A DNA stretch of 64,000 nt, from contig CM051020.1 in NCBI GenBank assembly GCA_027704905.1, positions 21,902,444-21,966,443 of the forward strand, written 5' to 3'. The notes beneath the pieces are model-generated. The model did no database searches. It was not told the origin of the DNA and saw only the letters and a program-made list of their open reading frames with translations. This stretch comes from Muraenolepis orangiensis (Eukaryota > Chordata > Actinopteri > Gadiformes > Muraenolepididae). Within the stretch, counting starts at the first letter, position 1. Every line of letters starts with the position of its first letter. Of this stretch, positions 35,800 through 63,224 are shown piece by piece. Both the position numbers and the translations under genes were made by a program.

Positions 35800-36320
35800 G
35801 GGCAGCAGGGGGGGGGGGGTCTGTCTTCGTGGTGCAGAGTTCAGGGAGATGACAGCTGAGGGGAAGAAGCTGTTCCTAAGCCTGCTGGGCTTGGAACAAG
35901 TGTTTCTATAGCGCCTCTCGGAGGGGAGGAGGGCAAACAGTCCATGGTTGGGGTGAGAGGGGTCATCCACTATGTTTTGTGCCTTCCTCAGACACCGTTT
36001 GTGGTGGGTGGTGTTTATTGCAGGGAGGGGTAGTCCAACGATGCGTTGGGCGGTTTTCACCACGCTCTGCAGCGCTTGCCGGTGTACAGTGCAGTTGCCG
36101 TCCCACACTGTGATGCAGTTGGTGAGGATACTTTCGATAGCACACCGGTAAAAGTTCACCAGAATCTGAGGGGACAGGTGGGCTTTCCTCAGTCTCATCA
36201 GGAAGAAGAGATGCTGGTGAGCCTTCTTTACCAGTGAGGCCGTGTTGAGGGACCAGGAGAGGTCCTCGGAGATGTGGACCCCCAGGAATTGAATTGGTGT
36301 TATATTAAAAAAACGAATAA
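35800..36320 (-). mobile_element. LINE ORF2 C-terminal fragment (-)
   Basis: An open stretch reading FLGVHISEDLSWSLNTASLV, KKAHQHLFFLMRLRKAHLSP, NCITVWDGNCTVHRQALQSV and KTAQRIVGLPLP, then KRCLRKAQNIVDDPSHPNHG and LLPSERRYR. This is the region C-terminal to RT in fish non-LTR retrotransposons of the L2/CR1/Rex1 type. The N-terminal RT part is missing. Confidence 0.85.
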
Positions 36321-37553
36321 TATCAGTGTTTTTATAGGAAATATGGTCCATTATGACGTTTAAAATGCATACATTTTTGACAGACATGTTTTTCAGGCGG
36401 CCGCTGCCTCCCCATCCCCGCCCTGTGGAGAGTGGGCCGGCCGGGTACAAATTCCCGGGCCAATAGGAAAGATGGGAAAGATGCCTTTTGCAAAGATAGC
36501 GTAAATAAAGTCAAGTTAAAGGCAACGTAAAGTATATTTACCCGTGTTTGATTAAAAAAAGACTGTTATGCACGTAAATTGTCTAATCGCGAGCCAAAGC
36601 ACCACAACCTTGTCAGTCATGCTTTCTGTTTACCTTTAAACATAAGCCTCAGGTATTGAGCGTCAGACTTCTGCGGCATGTCATATGTTTCAAAGCAGCC
36701 AATCAGCAGTCAACCTACGGTTTCCATGGAGACGAGAAGAAACGCATGATTGCGTCAAACTCGGCAAATGGTATTCAAAATAAATGATGCCTGAAGACAT
36801 TTCAGAAGCCGCCGTCTCATGAAGAATGAAATGTTTATTTAACAGCACACCAACAGATTGTTTTCCTTCAAATCTGATCTCCGTCTACTTTACACTATTT
36901 ACAATATTCTGAGAATGTCAGATTAAAATAGTTAATGATTTAAAAATAATATTCATTGTTTTGCAGAAAACCTTTCCATGTGTTCTAGAGATAAACTCAA
37001 ATTCTCCAAATGTATACATAAATACACATATTTGTACAAAAGCCATCATACACCAACAAAATATTACCTGTCTATATTTCCACAAATATTTTTAAATATA
37101 ACTGACTGGTTGAACATTGGTTTCTGTCCTTGGTCTCACTCCAGGCTCACTGTATGTCATCATGAAGCTTGACTTCCTGTACTTAATACATAACTTCCTC
37201 TCCGACAAGAATATCCGAACATCAGAGATTCGCAGATATTTCCTTTTTTTATTTTTATTTTTACATATTAAATTTTTAACAGAATGCAGGGTTTCCATCT
37301 TTTCTCGATTTTTGGTTGTGAAGCATCATTGTGGTCATCTTTCAGACTGTAAGTCTTTACAGTAAAGATATACCGATGTTCTTAAAACCAAATCGAAATC
37401 GGCGTGTTAGCACGGACAAAACGGCGGGTTGGTGACCAAATGTAAGCGCAACATTGGTCTCTGATTGCTGCGATGTGCTCCAGATGCTCAGCTGACCATA
37501 TTGTACGCTGTCACAATCGGTCCAACAGCCTGGCGGCAACACGATAACGTTGA

Positions 37554-37559
37554 TTTATT
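37554..37559 (-). terminator. apbb1ip: candidate apbb1ip polyadenylation signal
   Basis: TTTATT on + (AATAAA on the coding strand) about 100 nt after the stop codon, the first canonical hexamer downstream. Confidence 0.4.
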
Positions 37560-37656
37560 TTGAAGCATATTGGGGCCTTGAGGCGGTCACTCTGTAACTC
37601 TGTGACTCGGCTTTAGAGCATTCCAGGTATCAGAGTGGATCAGAGAGTTATCCTCC

Positions 37657-51812
<14,156 letters not shown>

Positions 51813-51979
51813 CTGAGAACAGAAACCACAACGCACACTTGGCATGGGAACAACCACAACAAACACTGAGCAACGATACATACACGCTGAGTACATGACG
51901 CATTGATACAAGATCTCACACATAGCATCAATTAGACAACATATTTAGCATAGATTCATAAAACCATCACACATGAAGC

Positions 51980-52015
<36 letters not shown>

Positions 52016-52159
52016 TTTTTTTTTTCGAAAGAGGAGGTCTGGTCCTAGTATATTGAATGTATTGTAAGCTAAGAGATAAGGATGCATTCGAAGAGATAAG
52101 ATTCAAGACTTTATTATTCTGGTAAATTCCGGTGTTGCACCAGAGAAAATTTAAGCTCT

Positions 52160-52255
52160 AATGTTCTCTTAAGAGATCCTCAAGAGAACCTCAAGAGAAC
52201 CTCAAGAGAACCTCAAGAGATCCTCAAGAGATCCTCAAGAGATCCTCTTTGAGGA
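52160..52255. repeat. ~13-bp minisatellite (CCTCAAGAGA)
   Basis: About eight units of CTCAAGAGAWC-type sequence. Confidence 0.85.
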
Positions 52256-52317
52256 TCAAATGTTTGCAAAAGTAAAGCGTATCCTGCGGCTACGTGTTGC
52301 TCAACCTCTCCGGTCGG

Positions 52318-52360
52318 AGGGGGGAGGGAGGGAGGGAGGGAGGGAGGGAGGGAGGGAGGG
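52318..52360. repeat. (GGGA)n
   Basis: About ten GGGA/GGAG tetranucleotides. Confidence 0.9.
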
Positions 52361-53639
52361 CCGATAGCAGCGGCAGTATGCTGAGCTCAAGGCGTGTTCC
52401 TTGCGTGTCCCTAGCGTGTTCAGTCTCGCCCTCTCCTCCAAGGAACAGAAATATCCAAGGCTAACTGCTCAAAGTTCATACGTGTAAAACCCCCTGCACC
52501 TACAAATATATACATAACATATAAGTAAGGTAGTATATAGTGTTGTTGATAGTATATTGTAGGTAGAATATTGTGTTGTTTAAAGTATTGTATTGTATAG
52601 CATAGTATAGTGTTGTTTAAATGTATTCTGCAGGAGGGAAATTGGGAGTAAGCATTTCATTGTACTTGTTGCATATGGCAAATAAAAACATCTTGGATCT
52701 TGAAACGATTAACAATGCCTATAGATTTAATTCTGATTAGTTGTTTGTGTTTTTCACCTAAGAGGTACGTAAAGTTCAAGCTAGCAATTCGCTGATTGAT
52801 TAGCTTCAACTTTATTCACGTTTAGCAGCGAGCAGGTGTTATCAAACAACTGTGTGGCAACCATAATAATGAGAAACAAGACAGATCTTGTATAATAACA
52901 AATACAAAAATCCATTCGGAAAACATGTTTGATATACCAGGAATATTTTCACTCTATTCAGAACATCCATGTTATTAATAGGTTGAAAAAATACAATATC
53001 AACCCGAGATCGGAAACCAGAAAAAGACTAAAGTGTCTACGCTTCAACCAACTCTGTGTGGCTCTTGGCTTTTCTTCAACAACAACAACAGTTTGGTGTT
53101 TATTTGATCCAGGAGGTCTCAGGGTCCGTGGTGGCTTGTCAGTTGGCCAGATTCAGCACAAACCATGTATGCATACTGCTTCAAACCATGCTTCAAACAC
53201 TCTGTCTGAACCCAACGTAGACTAGCTCACTCTGTGGCTATGGATGGAAAGAGAATTGAAATGTTGTTTATTGTTATTTTTACTGTGATTGTTATCTTTA
53301 TTGTGTACAGCATTTTTATAGTTGTGTTTTTGAAAATTCATACTGCGGCATGGAATGGGGAGTAAGAATTTCATTGTACTTGAATCTTGAATCTATTATT
53401 TTGTTACATAATATGCTGATATGGCTATGACAAAATTAACGGCACTTGCTGTGCTATGGGACATTTTGCCGGTGACACCTAACGATACAGGAAGTCAAAT
53501 GAAAACTCTCATGATACACATGCACCCCTCCCCCGCCCCCCCTCCCCCCGCCCCCCCTCCCCCACCCCCCTCCCCCCACCCCCCTCGAAACTATTGCTGC
53601 AGTTCCCCCAAAGGAGGAAGTGGTCACAGGAAACCTCCT

Positions 53640-53698
53640 TTCCTGTGTGTTGATACCAAGTAGAGGACATTATGAAATGTGCACGAGTCCAAATTGCT

Positions 53699-53796
<98 letters not shown>

Positions 53797-53920
53797 GTAG
53801 GGGCTAGGGGTCATCTCGCTCAAGGATGCCTTCAGTTAGACTGTGGACATTGGGGATCAAACCCAGACCCTTTTCAGGTGGGAGTCGCACACACACACAT
53901 TATCCCACCCCATGAAATGT
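53640..53920 (+). mobile_element. SINE-like element split by a (CT)n array
   Basis: AAGTAGAGGACATTATGAAA and GTCCAAATTGC precede (CT)n at 53701-53794; after it comes GTAGGGGCTAGG, then GTGGACATTGGGGATCAAAC, an inverted B-box-like end. The left flank recurs inverted at 61028-61080. Confidence 0.55.
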
Positions 53921-56559
53921 ACTTCTGTCATTGTAAGGAAAGGTTGATTTTTTTGTGAGACGATCTGAAAGATGATGATGAAGCACTGCCCTTCCTCTGT
54001 GGGGACCACCGTGACTAACTCTATCAAACATCAGCCATAGCTCCTGTACTCCCTGATGGGATCTCCCTCTGATCATTAGCTATGCTTGCCACAGGAAGTG
54101 ACCTGATAGATGATGCTAAGCATGGCCTCTGGAAAGGTGAGGAGCAACCTAGTTTCCTAGAACAGACTGAAGTCTGGATCCAAACATTGCTATATATTAT
54201 CTTTTCAAAGTAAACGCTATAACGTTATTTATGGTCTTTTCAAAGAAAAAGTCCAATGGTCAAACCAAAAATTGATTGCTTTGTTTTTACCGCTGGAAAG
54301 TGTGTGTACTAAATATGTGGCCAATATACTGCATATGTTATGTTTATTTATGTTTATCATTTGTAGTGTTATCATTACTTTATTTTTGTTTATGGCATCA
54401 CATCCATATAAATGTATGGGTAGGAGTCTACAGCTTCTCCGTGCTCGGGTCTCGGAGGAAGATGCTTCAAGATGCTTGGAAAGATGTGAATGAATATATA
54501 TATATATGTGTATATATGTGGTATATGGCATATAAGTCTCTTCGTTCCAGTTACTCATCACAGATATATTTAAAAGGAGAAGTATATATTTAAACAGGTA
54601 TTTAAAGGCTGGTATTTATGTGATACTGGGGCAAGGGGACTTTCCTAAGCCGGATTTCTTTTTAGACCATACTTTACTCAATCAGATCCAGTGAGTATCA
54701 GTTGGAACCTTTTTTTATACCTGGAGGTTATGCTCTTCTGTGCCTTTCAGTACAGATAATGAACAATGCATCCATTTTGGTTAGAGGGTAAGATGACAGG
54801 AGTCTCTAGTCTCTAGTTCAAGAAGGAGCCACACAGGAAGTATGGGTAGGAATAGGCGTGTCCCACCACACAACCAGATGGGCTAACAGTAAAGTGAGTA
54901 ACCGACAGTTTAGCACCTCCCAACCAAGCTTCACTACACTTAGGTGTCATGAAACGGACGCCTGTGCACCATAATGCCAAATAATGCGGGTTACTGAAGT
55001 GAAACTGGGGTGCGCTTCGAGGGAAATCTGAAAGAAATGACCACAATTCCATTGAGCTCACTTGATGTTCAAACATTTTCAAACTCTGGGACTTTCTACG
55101 CCTTTCAAGTGGACCGACTAAAGCCCAAACAAACAGCACAATTTTTTTGCCACTCTGCAACATTAGCCAAGACAGTCGAAAACCGCCAAACTCTTCATGT
55201 CACGGAACATTCCAACTGTCACATCCTTTGGCAGTTTACTAAACGCTACTATCCCACACTTAAAGTCAGGCCTGACTTCAAGCACACTACACGACTACAT
55301 CACTGGTCTTGACCGTCAGTCTCGGCCTTGCCGTCCGGTCGCACTAGGTGACTGGGAATGCCGGATGAAGACTCTACTGTCAGATTATCTGTAAACAGTG
55401 AACGCACACCCATTTCATTCCGCTTTTTTTCCTGTTTTTACCTCACATCACTTTGGCCGCTTTTGACCTCCAACCCCTCCGCGACTGAGCCCACTTCAGC
55501 CCTTTCCCCCTTTTCCCCAATGAGTCGGCGGACTGAATAATCGAAGGGTGTGTCACCTAGTGGGCAGTAGAAGTATTACATATATATTTATTTAAATATA
55601 TATTAGATCTATATTGAACATGTCTATCCTATCGAGTTCGACAGCATGGCGTGTTGGGTGACAAAGTTTACAAAATGTGTTAAAAGACTATTTTTGGATT
55701 TATTTGATGGAATGCGTATTTCAGGCCGGCCTACGAGCCCAGTGCAGAGTGTTATGCACTCACACACCGTGCCTGGTAGCCTTATACCCCATACACTTGA
55801 CGGGCATAGCTAAAATCACACACATAAATGTTCTGTATGCGCGGTGTAGGTTCCCTGTTAGCCAAAGCATTTTCTGGAGTATATTTCGAACATAGCACAA
55901 CATTGCTTTTGTCCTGATTTTGACTTTGACTTTTGGTCTTGTAGACACGCTTCTAGACAGCACGGCCAGCTGACCAGTAAGCGTGTAACGTTTAGTTACT
56001 ACACTGTGAGAGAGGACTAAGCCTGTGGGCCTAGTGCTGCTTGAGTCACCCAACAAACACCCCTTTCAAAAAGATGTATACCACACGCACACACACACAC
56101 TCACACACACACACATGTACACACACACACGCACACACTAAAACACCCTTCAATTACATCAGAATACATTCATTTCAATTTTATAAACTTTCAAAGAAGG
56201 GGTGAAAACATTGAAGTTCCCTGACATTAACAAAACAGAAAACATAACTGAATAAAAATTTATAAGAAGACAAGACGTCTACAGAACAGAGCTTTACTCC
56301 AATTAATTGATTATGAGATTCTTGTTAACGGTACTAATACTGTAACAGAAACCAATGTATTTAATTTACAGCGTAACAAAGCATACACAGTAAAGAAACA
56401 AAGATTCCTTTAAAATACTTCAGAAAACAGCCTTTGTCTTTTCACAACTCTGCACTATCAGCCCTGTGGCGGCAGTTGGGTATACTTCTTGTTTCTGTGT
56501 CTGATCCTCGACATATTACTCGCTTAGTTTCTTAGTACGTTTGTGAGTTGTTTACTCAC

Positions 56560-56585
56560 CTTTGACGAACGTGAAGGTCCTCTGC
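56560..56585 (-). other. candidate 26-nt 5' exon, perhaps apbb1ip 5' UTR
   Basis: On the - strand, 26 nt sit between a good acceptor (TTTTATTTTGACAG) and a consensus donor (AAAG followed by GTGAGTAA). The apbb1ip start codon is the first base of its exon, so at least one upstream exon is needed; this is the best-looking candidate within 5 kb. No transcript evidence. Confidence 0.3.
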
Positions 56586-56866
56586 CTGTCAAAATAAAAG
56601 CCTCATCGATATATATCAAAATAGATTTGTTAGGTTCTCCACATGCGACCACCTCTGTGTGTCTGTGTGTGTGTGTGTGTGTGTGAGTTCATCTGTCACA
56701 GGGTAGCGGAAGCTCAAGTCCAGACGTGCTCTTGATGCATTCCTCTCGACGCTCAGACGCTCACACTTTCACAACCCTCCTGTCAGAACACAGCAGGCCA
56801 GCCCTGGAGCTTATCTACCTGCCTTATCTGCCTATACTGGACACGGGGAGGGGGAGAGACAGTGGT

Positions 56867-57087
<221 letters not shown>

Positions 57088-57300
57088 GGATTCCCCCGAA
57101 ACACTGCTTGTCTTGACAGTATAAAGTAGTGTGATGCACAGAACAGTATTATGTGTTAGTATTATGGGATGTTTTTGGAGGAGTGGGAGGGGCTGAGCAG
57201 GACTCCTAAAAGAAAACACAAAAGCTGGAGCTGAAGTGCTGAGTGTGCATGAGGTGTGTCCAGGTGTGAGTTAATTATTCACCTCCTCGCTGTGGGGGCC

Positions 57301-57439
<139 letters not shown>

Positions 57440-57765
57440 TAATGTGGACTGGGAGGATGTTTACTCATTCTGTACTGTTTGCTAGTCTAACGGCTGCCGT
57501 AGTTTGTGTGTGTGCGTGTGTGTTTATGCATGTGTGTGCATTTGTTTGTATGTGTGCACATTGCGTTTGTGTATGTGTGCGAGTGTGTGTGTTAAAGCAG
57601 TAATAGTTTCATACTCACAAAGTCACGCTAGCTCAAGCGCTAGGCCTCAACTAGCTTGGTAAGGCCTTATCTGCCCAGGCAGCAATACCTATTAGCATTT
57701 CTCCTTGGTTCATCCGAGGAGGCAGTGCCAGACATCGTGGGCTCCGGCCCACCAGGACAGTCAGG

Positions 57766-57862
57766 ACATGTCATCCATCTCCCCACATGTCATCCATCTC
57801 CCCACATGTCATCCATCTCCCCACATGTCATCCATCTCCCCACATGTCATCCATCTCCCCAC
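57766..57862. repeat. 19-bp minisatellite
   Basis: ACATGTCATCCATCTCCCC repeated five times. Confidence 0.93.
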
Positions 57863-58709
57863 GCTGAAATAAAGAACACCACCACACCACACGGTCATCT
57901 TCTCACTATCGGTTCATGTTCTGCTCCTGGGCAGAAAAAACCAGCACTTATATACTGATATACTGACTGAATACAGTCAACAAATCACATCACTGACCAT
58001 CACTGATGGAAATCTGACACCCACTTAGTTTTAACATGAATGTTCATTTCAAATTGAAATTCACAATTCAAGTTCTGTTCGTATCGTCTTATTTCTGTAG
58101 GTCTCAGTGGGCCCCAGAGACTGAGGTTCAAGCACCACTGATTCAAACAGTATTAGCAAGGCTGATCTAGCTTCATCTAGATAAGATAGATGTGTTTTCT
58201 GGGGGTACACAAACCCCTAGGGGTCGTTTGAAGGATTACAGGGATTGACATTACAAATGAGGATTTCCTACAAAGGAGAATCAAAAGATTCAGTAAAAGA
58301 TACGATAGTTCAATCAGTTAATCAGTTCAATCGGAAGCACATAAATGTTGTCGTCCATATCAAATTCATGCTCGCACGCTCCGACTCTCATGAAGCCAGC
58401 AGTGTCATGTGGATAGAGAGGGGCGTGGCCTACCGTTAAGCCCTTCTGTGGCACAACTCATCTCCCGAGGATCCATTACTGACGGGGTCAACGGCCTTCT
58501 GGTGCTCCTGCTTAGTGTTTCGGTTCAGAACGTTCAGTGGACGTGAACAATTGACTTTCGTTCAGAACCGGCTGTACAGTCCGACTCTCTAGTCGTAGCA
58601 ATGTATATTGTCCTTCTATTAATAGCCCTGTGTTGCTACCACCACCCCACCACCCATCAGGACCCGCTGCCTGGGGGAAGGGGGAACGGACCACCCTGGC
58701 CGTGGCTGG

Positions 58710-58943
58710 ATGCTGTCATCGCAGGGGCCAGCGTCGGGCCAGCGCCGGGGCCCGCGGAGGAAACCCAAGAGCCTTGAGCAGCTCCAGGAGTCTTTCATGG
58801 GGGATGATATCTTAAATAAACAGAGGGGGGGGGGGGGAAAGCAGCCCCCCATGCCCTCATTCCTCTCCCAGCAAAGGGTGACATATGGGGGGGGCACAAC
58901 ACACTGTTACCCAGGACACCCACCAGCCGGTGCTAAACGCTAA
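58710..58943 (+). other. unassigned ORF, possible exon (RKPKSLEQLQESFMGDDILN)
   Basis: A 77-codon open frame whose middle, RRKPKSLEQLQESFMGDDIL, has protein-like composition rather than repeat composition. A possible acceptor (CATCGCAG) precedes it, but the pyrimidine tract is poor. After NKQR it degenerates into G-runs. I cannot name it; it could be an exon, a pseudogene piece or chance. Confidence 0.2.
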
Positions 58944-59104
58944 CACATGCTAGCACATTTAGCGTCCCGACCACAATACCCTGCAGTGTACAGATTATTG
59001 TAAGTATCGTGGTTTGGTTGGGATGTCTGTATATGACCTCATATACAGACGTGTGTGTGTGTGTGTGTACATACATTGGTGTGTGTGAATATGTGTATTT
59101 GTGC

Positions 59105-59600
59105 TTATGTGTCTCTCGTCTCTAGTCTCTCTGCCATCTCCCTCTCTAGTCTCTCTCTACCCTCTCTGGAAGTCTCTCTCTGCAGTCTCCCTTTCTAGTC
59201 TCTCTATAGTCTCTTTGCGGTCTCTCTGTCTAGTCTGTAGTCTCTCTGTTGTCTCTCTCTCTAATCTCTCTGCGGCCTCTCTCTCTAGTCTCTCTCTTGT
59301 TTCTCTGTTGTCTCTCTCTCTAGTCTCTCTGCAGCCTCCCTCTCTAGTCTCTCTATTGTTTCTCTGTTGTCTCTCTCTCTAGTCTCTCTGCAGCCTCCCT
59401 CTCTAGTCTCGCTATTGTTTCTCTGTTGTCTCTCTCTCTAGTCTCTCTGCGGTCTCTCTCTCTCTCTCTGTGGTCTCCCTCTCTAGTTCCTCTCTAGTCT
59501 CTCTCTAGTCTCTCTGCGGTCTCTCTCTCTGTGGTCTCCCTCTCTAGTTCCTCTCTAGTCTCTCTCTAGTCTCTCTGCGGTCTCTCTCTCTAGCCTCTCG
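59105..59600. repeat. CTCTCTAGT-rich degenerate array
   Basis: Irregular repeats of TCTCTCTCTAGTCTCTCTGC with longer-period copies; pyrimidine-rich on +. Confidence 0.9.
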
Positions 59601-60946
59601 TCTCTTTTCAGATCACTTAGTCTCTACGTTGTTCTGGTTGTTGCTGTAAATCACGGATGCTCTGTTCTTTAAACTCAACCTTTAACACCACACACGTTGT
59701 GGTGCTAAAGAGGAAACCAGGAGGAGGAGAGGCTGAACATCAGGTTGAATCCAGTAGTGGTAAGAATAGAGTAGTGGCAATCGACTCACCAACGAACAGT
59801 TCCAGGTTCGATCCCCCATGTCACAATAACATGTTTCATATGCTCTGCAGTTGTTTGTTCCCTTTACTGACTCTGATCTGTGTTTTAAATATAGTGTTAT
59901 TGGATGTTTCTGCCATTGTCTTACTGTTGGGAAAGGCTGGATTTGTTGAAGGGAGATGGATAGAGAATATTGAATATGAAAAGAATATTGAATATGAAAG
60001 ACGTCTGTCTGTGAGCAGTCTGAGTTTTCCACTTCCTTCTCTTTGTTTTTAGAAATCACGACGAGGAAATGGAATAATTGTGTTCAATTCCTGCGAGTGT
60101 GAGGACGCTCGGCCTGGTTCAAACAGTCACAACACAACGCCGCTGCCAAAACGTCAACTGAAATATTCTCTGGCATCCCATGTTTAATCAGAACCAGTCG
60201 CTCTGGTCCAGAACGTTTGGTAACATTGAAAACACGACGAGTTACAAGTGGGAGAAGGGTTTTAAAAATCCACCAACAGACAAATCGTCGTCATTCCTGC
60301 CGATTTGTCTTTGTCGGTAAAGACGCATTGTGTCTTTATATGTAACCAAACGTTCTCCAACAGAAGAGAAAAGGGTTTGAAACTAAACACTTTGTTGACA
60401 GAGAATGCGTTGAACTCTATTTAACAAAAAAGGGTAGTCTTTGTCGGACTTTGATGGTCTTTGGCTGACATTTGACGGAATGTTGGGGGTTTGTGGAAAC
60501 AAATCCCTGATAGTTTCAACAGCTTCTCTTCGAACAAAAGTGTCGTATTTGTATTGGCTGCTGGTGGTTATAAAAGACAGGGGTCTGGTCTGGCTTGGGG
60601 AGAGCCAGAAGAACAGGACACTGCTATAGAGTACCTCCAGCTGTACATTCTGGATGCGCTCCTCCTGACAAACAGCAGAGATGGGTTCAGAATCACCGGT
60701 GACCGCTAGGTCACCAGACCGCTTGAACTGAGCAACATGGGAAGTCAATAAAGATTTTAAAGTCTGTATAGTCAGTTTTTTACTTTGTCGCCCTGAATAT
60801 TATATATTTTCAGGTAATTCCTGAAAATATATTTATTGTACATAACCACCGTCAGGAGCCTTTAAAATCCCAGGATGCACCTTGGTGTTTGGAACACATT
60901 AACTTCTTCTGCTTTGATGGTAGCTGTTAATGTGTGTCTTTGTGTT

Positions 60947-60948
<2 letters not shown>

Positions 60949-61013
<65 letters not shown>
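60949..61013. repeat. (AG)n array
   Basis: About 65 bp with one AGGAGA interruption, bordered on the right by the inverted copy of the 53640 flank. Confidence 0.94.
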
Positions 61014-61016
<3 letters not shown>

Positions 61017-61244
61017 CCAACAACAACCCAAATTCCACTGCAATTTGGACTCATGCACATTTCATAATGTCCTCTACTTGATTTACATATAGGTAATTCC
61101 ATTTAGGTAAAAATGCACTGGAAAATGATAAACAATTACTAAAATATGTGTTATTTGGATGCTTTCAACCAAAGCATCTTACAATTTATTGAGCATACAT
61201 TCTCAGCATGTGTGCACACCCCCACCCAGTGGGAATCGAACCCC

Positions 61245-61408
<164 letters not shown>

Positions 61409-61429
61409 GGGGGGGGGGGGAGAGAGAGT

Positions 61430-61598
61430 TTGGGAATGCAAGGAGAGCGAAGGGTTAATTCGTGGCGGGGAAACCTGATGTTAATTAGGTCGGTGGAATG
61501 CCGGATCCTGACGTCCTCTCGCAGAGCGGCTCAGACCCGCAGGACGCGGGGAGTAATGCACGCGCCTCGAGGACGCGCGCTCTGAATCCTGCTGGAAG
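61430..61598 (+). promoter_or_regulatory. GC-rich promoter / putative 5' non-coding exon of the secreted-protein gene
   Basis: Between an (AG)n array and the coding exon is a CpG-rich block (GACGTCC, CGCGCCTCG, GACGCGCGC) ending GCTGGAAG followed by GTAAAC. It would splice to the acceptor TTCCACAG at 61831, leaving 23 nt of UTR before the ATG. Motif-based only. Confidence 0.35.
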
Positions 61599-61854
61599 GT
61601 AAACAAAGTTCTATCGATGACTTTGATTGGTAAACGGAGTGTTCAGACTGAGTTGTTGGTGTGTGTGTGTGTGTGTAGGGGAGACATATAGGCGGGATTC
61701 GTCCAAATGTTATGGTTGCTTTGTTTTTGTTGGTTTTACTTGGACATATTGAACCTATATTCCCCATCTAAATGAAGAACTGAATGTTTAAAACAATTTT
61801 TTCCCGATAGTTCCCCTCTCCTGTTCCACAGGAGCACCGAGACGGGAGGGTAGA

Positions 61855-62500
61855 ATGGAAGTACCCAGACTAGCGCTGTGCCTGGCGTTGTGTTGGTTCT
61901 CCCTGCTGGACCGCGGTGTCGCAGAGCCGTGTCGCGGGACGCAGTGCCACGGCGACCCGAGACCGTGCGTGGGGGACTATTGCCCGGGGGGTCGCTCCTC
62001 CAGACCCCCGAGGCATGGACCCTACAGCCCCACCAACACGGGGCGCGCAGCGGCGGCGCAGCAGCACGCGTTTGCGGGTTCCCAACGAGCTGCGGTGGCG
62101 GACGGGTTTGCGGCGATCCAGCCCCCACCCCGCGGACGGGATGGGGGCAGCGCGCGGATGAGAGCGGTGGCGGAGGCGTTCCCGTCAGTGTGCACCGATG
62201 GGACGTGCGGTTCTCTTCATCCCTCTCCTCCTCCTCCTCCACGATACCTTCATACCGCGAACGACACGCGCGACTGCCGGGGGATTGAGTGCAAACTGCC
62301 ACTGAGAGTACGTCTCCAGCCGCGGCCCAGGCCGTGCGTGGGAGACGCGTGTCCTGCGGGCTCCGAGCAGCAGCCGGTCCACCTGAGGGACCGAGCCGCG
62401 CAGTTCATGGGAGACTTCCCGGAGTTTGGATATGCGTCCTCGGGCTCTGAGCACGGAGGCGCCCCGTTGGGAGTCCAGCTCACATGTGACATCAAACCAG
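61855..62500 (+). CDS. first coding exon of an unrecognised secreted protein
   Basis: I do not recognise this gene. It is an open exon of 215 codons from ATG to a donor GTGATG after LTCDIKP, so the protein continues beyond. The N-terminus MEVPRLALCLALCWFSLLD is a convincing signal peptide, with likely cleavage near GVAEP. The mature part has two related cysteine modules, CRGTQC...PRPCVGDYCPGG (residues ~26-47) and CRGIEC...PRPCVGDACPAG (~141-170), with VCTDGTCGS between them, and long Pro/Arg/Gly/Ala-rich linkers. Composition is GC-rich compared with its surroundings. A GC-rich upstream block ending in a donor at 61599 and an acceptor at 61830-61831 suggest a preceding non-coding exon. Probably an extracellular matrix or cell-surface protein; that is an inference. 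Confidence 0.72.
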
Positions 62501-62666
62501 GTGATGACTAATATTAATATGCCTACTAATCATACTATTAACCCTATTATTAACACCAATAATAGTAGCCCTACTATTTATTCTTATAGCCTACTACTAC
62601 TACTACATCAATTACTATTAATAACAGCAATACCAGTAGGCCTAATACGAATGCAGCTGGCGATAC

Positions 62667-62868
62667 CAATAGGCCTATATCACACTTCCTGCTTCCGGAG
62701 CCTTAAAAATCGCAGAGCAGTGTACTCTTACTTCCGGTAGTTACTCCATACGTGACAAACTACAGCCGCCTCCTCTCCTCTCCTCTCTGTTACTGTAGTG
62801 AACCGGCTGCTCAACGTCTAAACACAGACAGCCCTACCTCAGTTTACACCATTACCCAAAGACAAACA
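62667..62868 (+). repeat. ~195-bp dispersed repeat, copy B
   Basis: Same orientation as copy A at 34419; differs by a few substitutions and a CCTCT expansion. It lies about 170 nt into the intron of the secreted-protein gene. Confidence 0.9.
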
Positions 62869-63224
62869 CTGAGGTACGCAAACATAACAAACATTACCCC
62901 AGACGGGTCCATAAAACCTGGTCTTTTCTTAATAATAAAAAAATAATTTGACCTGTTTTAGCAGAATTGTATCCAGAGTCCAAAGATTTTGCCCCCTTTT
63001 TTTAATAGACCTTTTTGAGAAAATTGTGATTGTACACAAACACATCATCGTATTCCTTTTGTGTGTCCTCAAAACATTTAGAAAAGTGGTAATGATGAGG
63101 AAGCTCTGTTCCTCTCAAGCACCACATGCATTCTGCTTTTTATTACGTCTAATGTGTCTTCTGTATGAGCCTTGGGTTCTAAAACCATATTGTAACCATC
63201 AACTTAGTATTTTGTAATTTAGAA

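Noticed and set aside
54229..55540. Several 60-116-codon ORFs on both strands
   Set aside because: No recognisable motifs; AT-rich, overlapping on both strands, no phase-compatible splice sites.
60383..60748. 121-codon ORF on - strand
   Set aside because: Unlike low-complexity shadows, it has ordinary composition, but I see no domain, splice context or similarity; a chance frame is the simplest reading.
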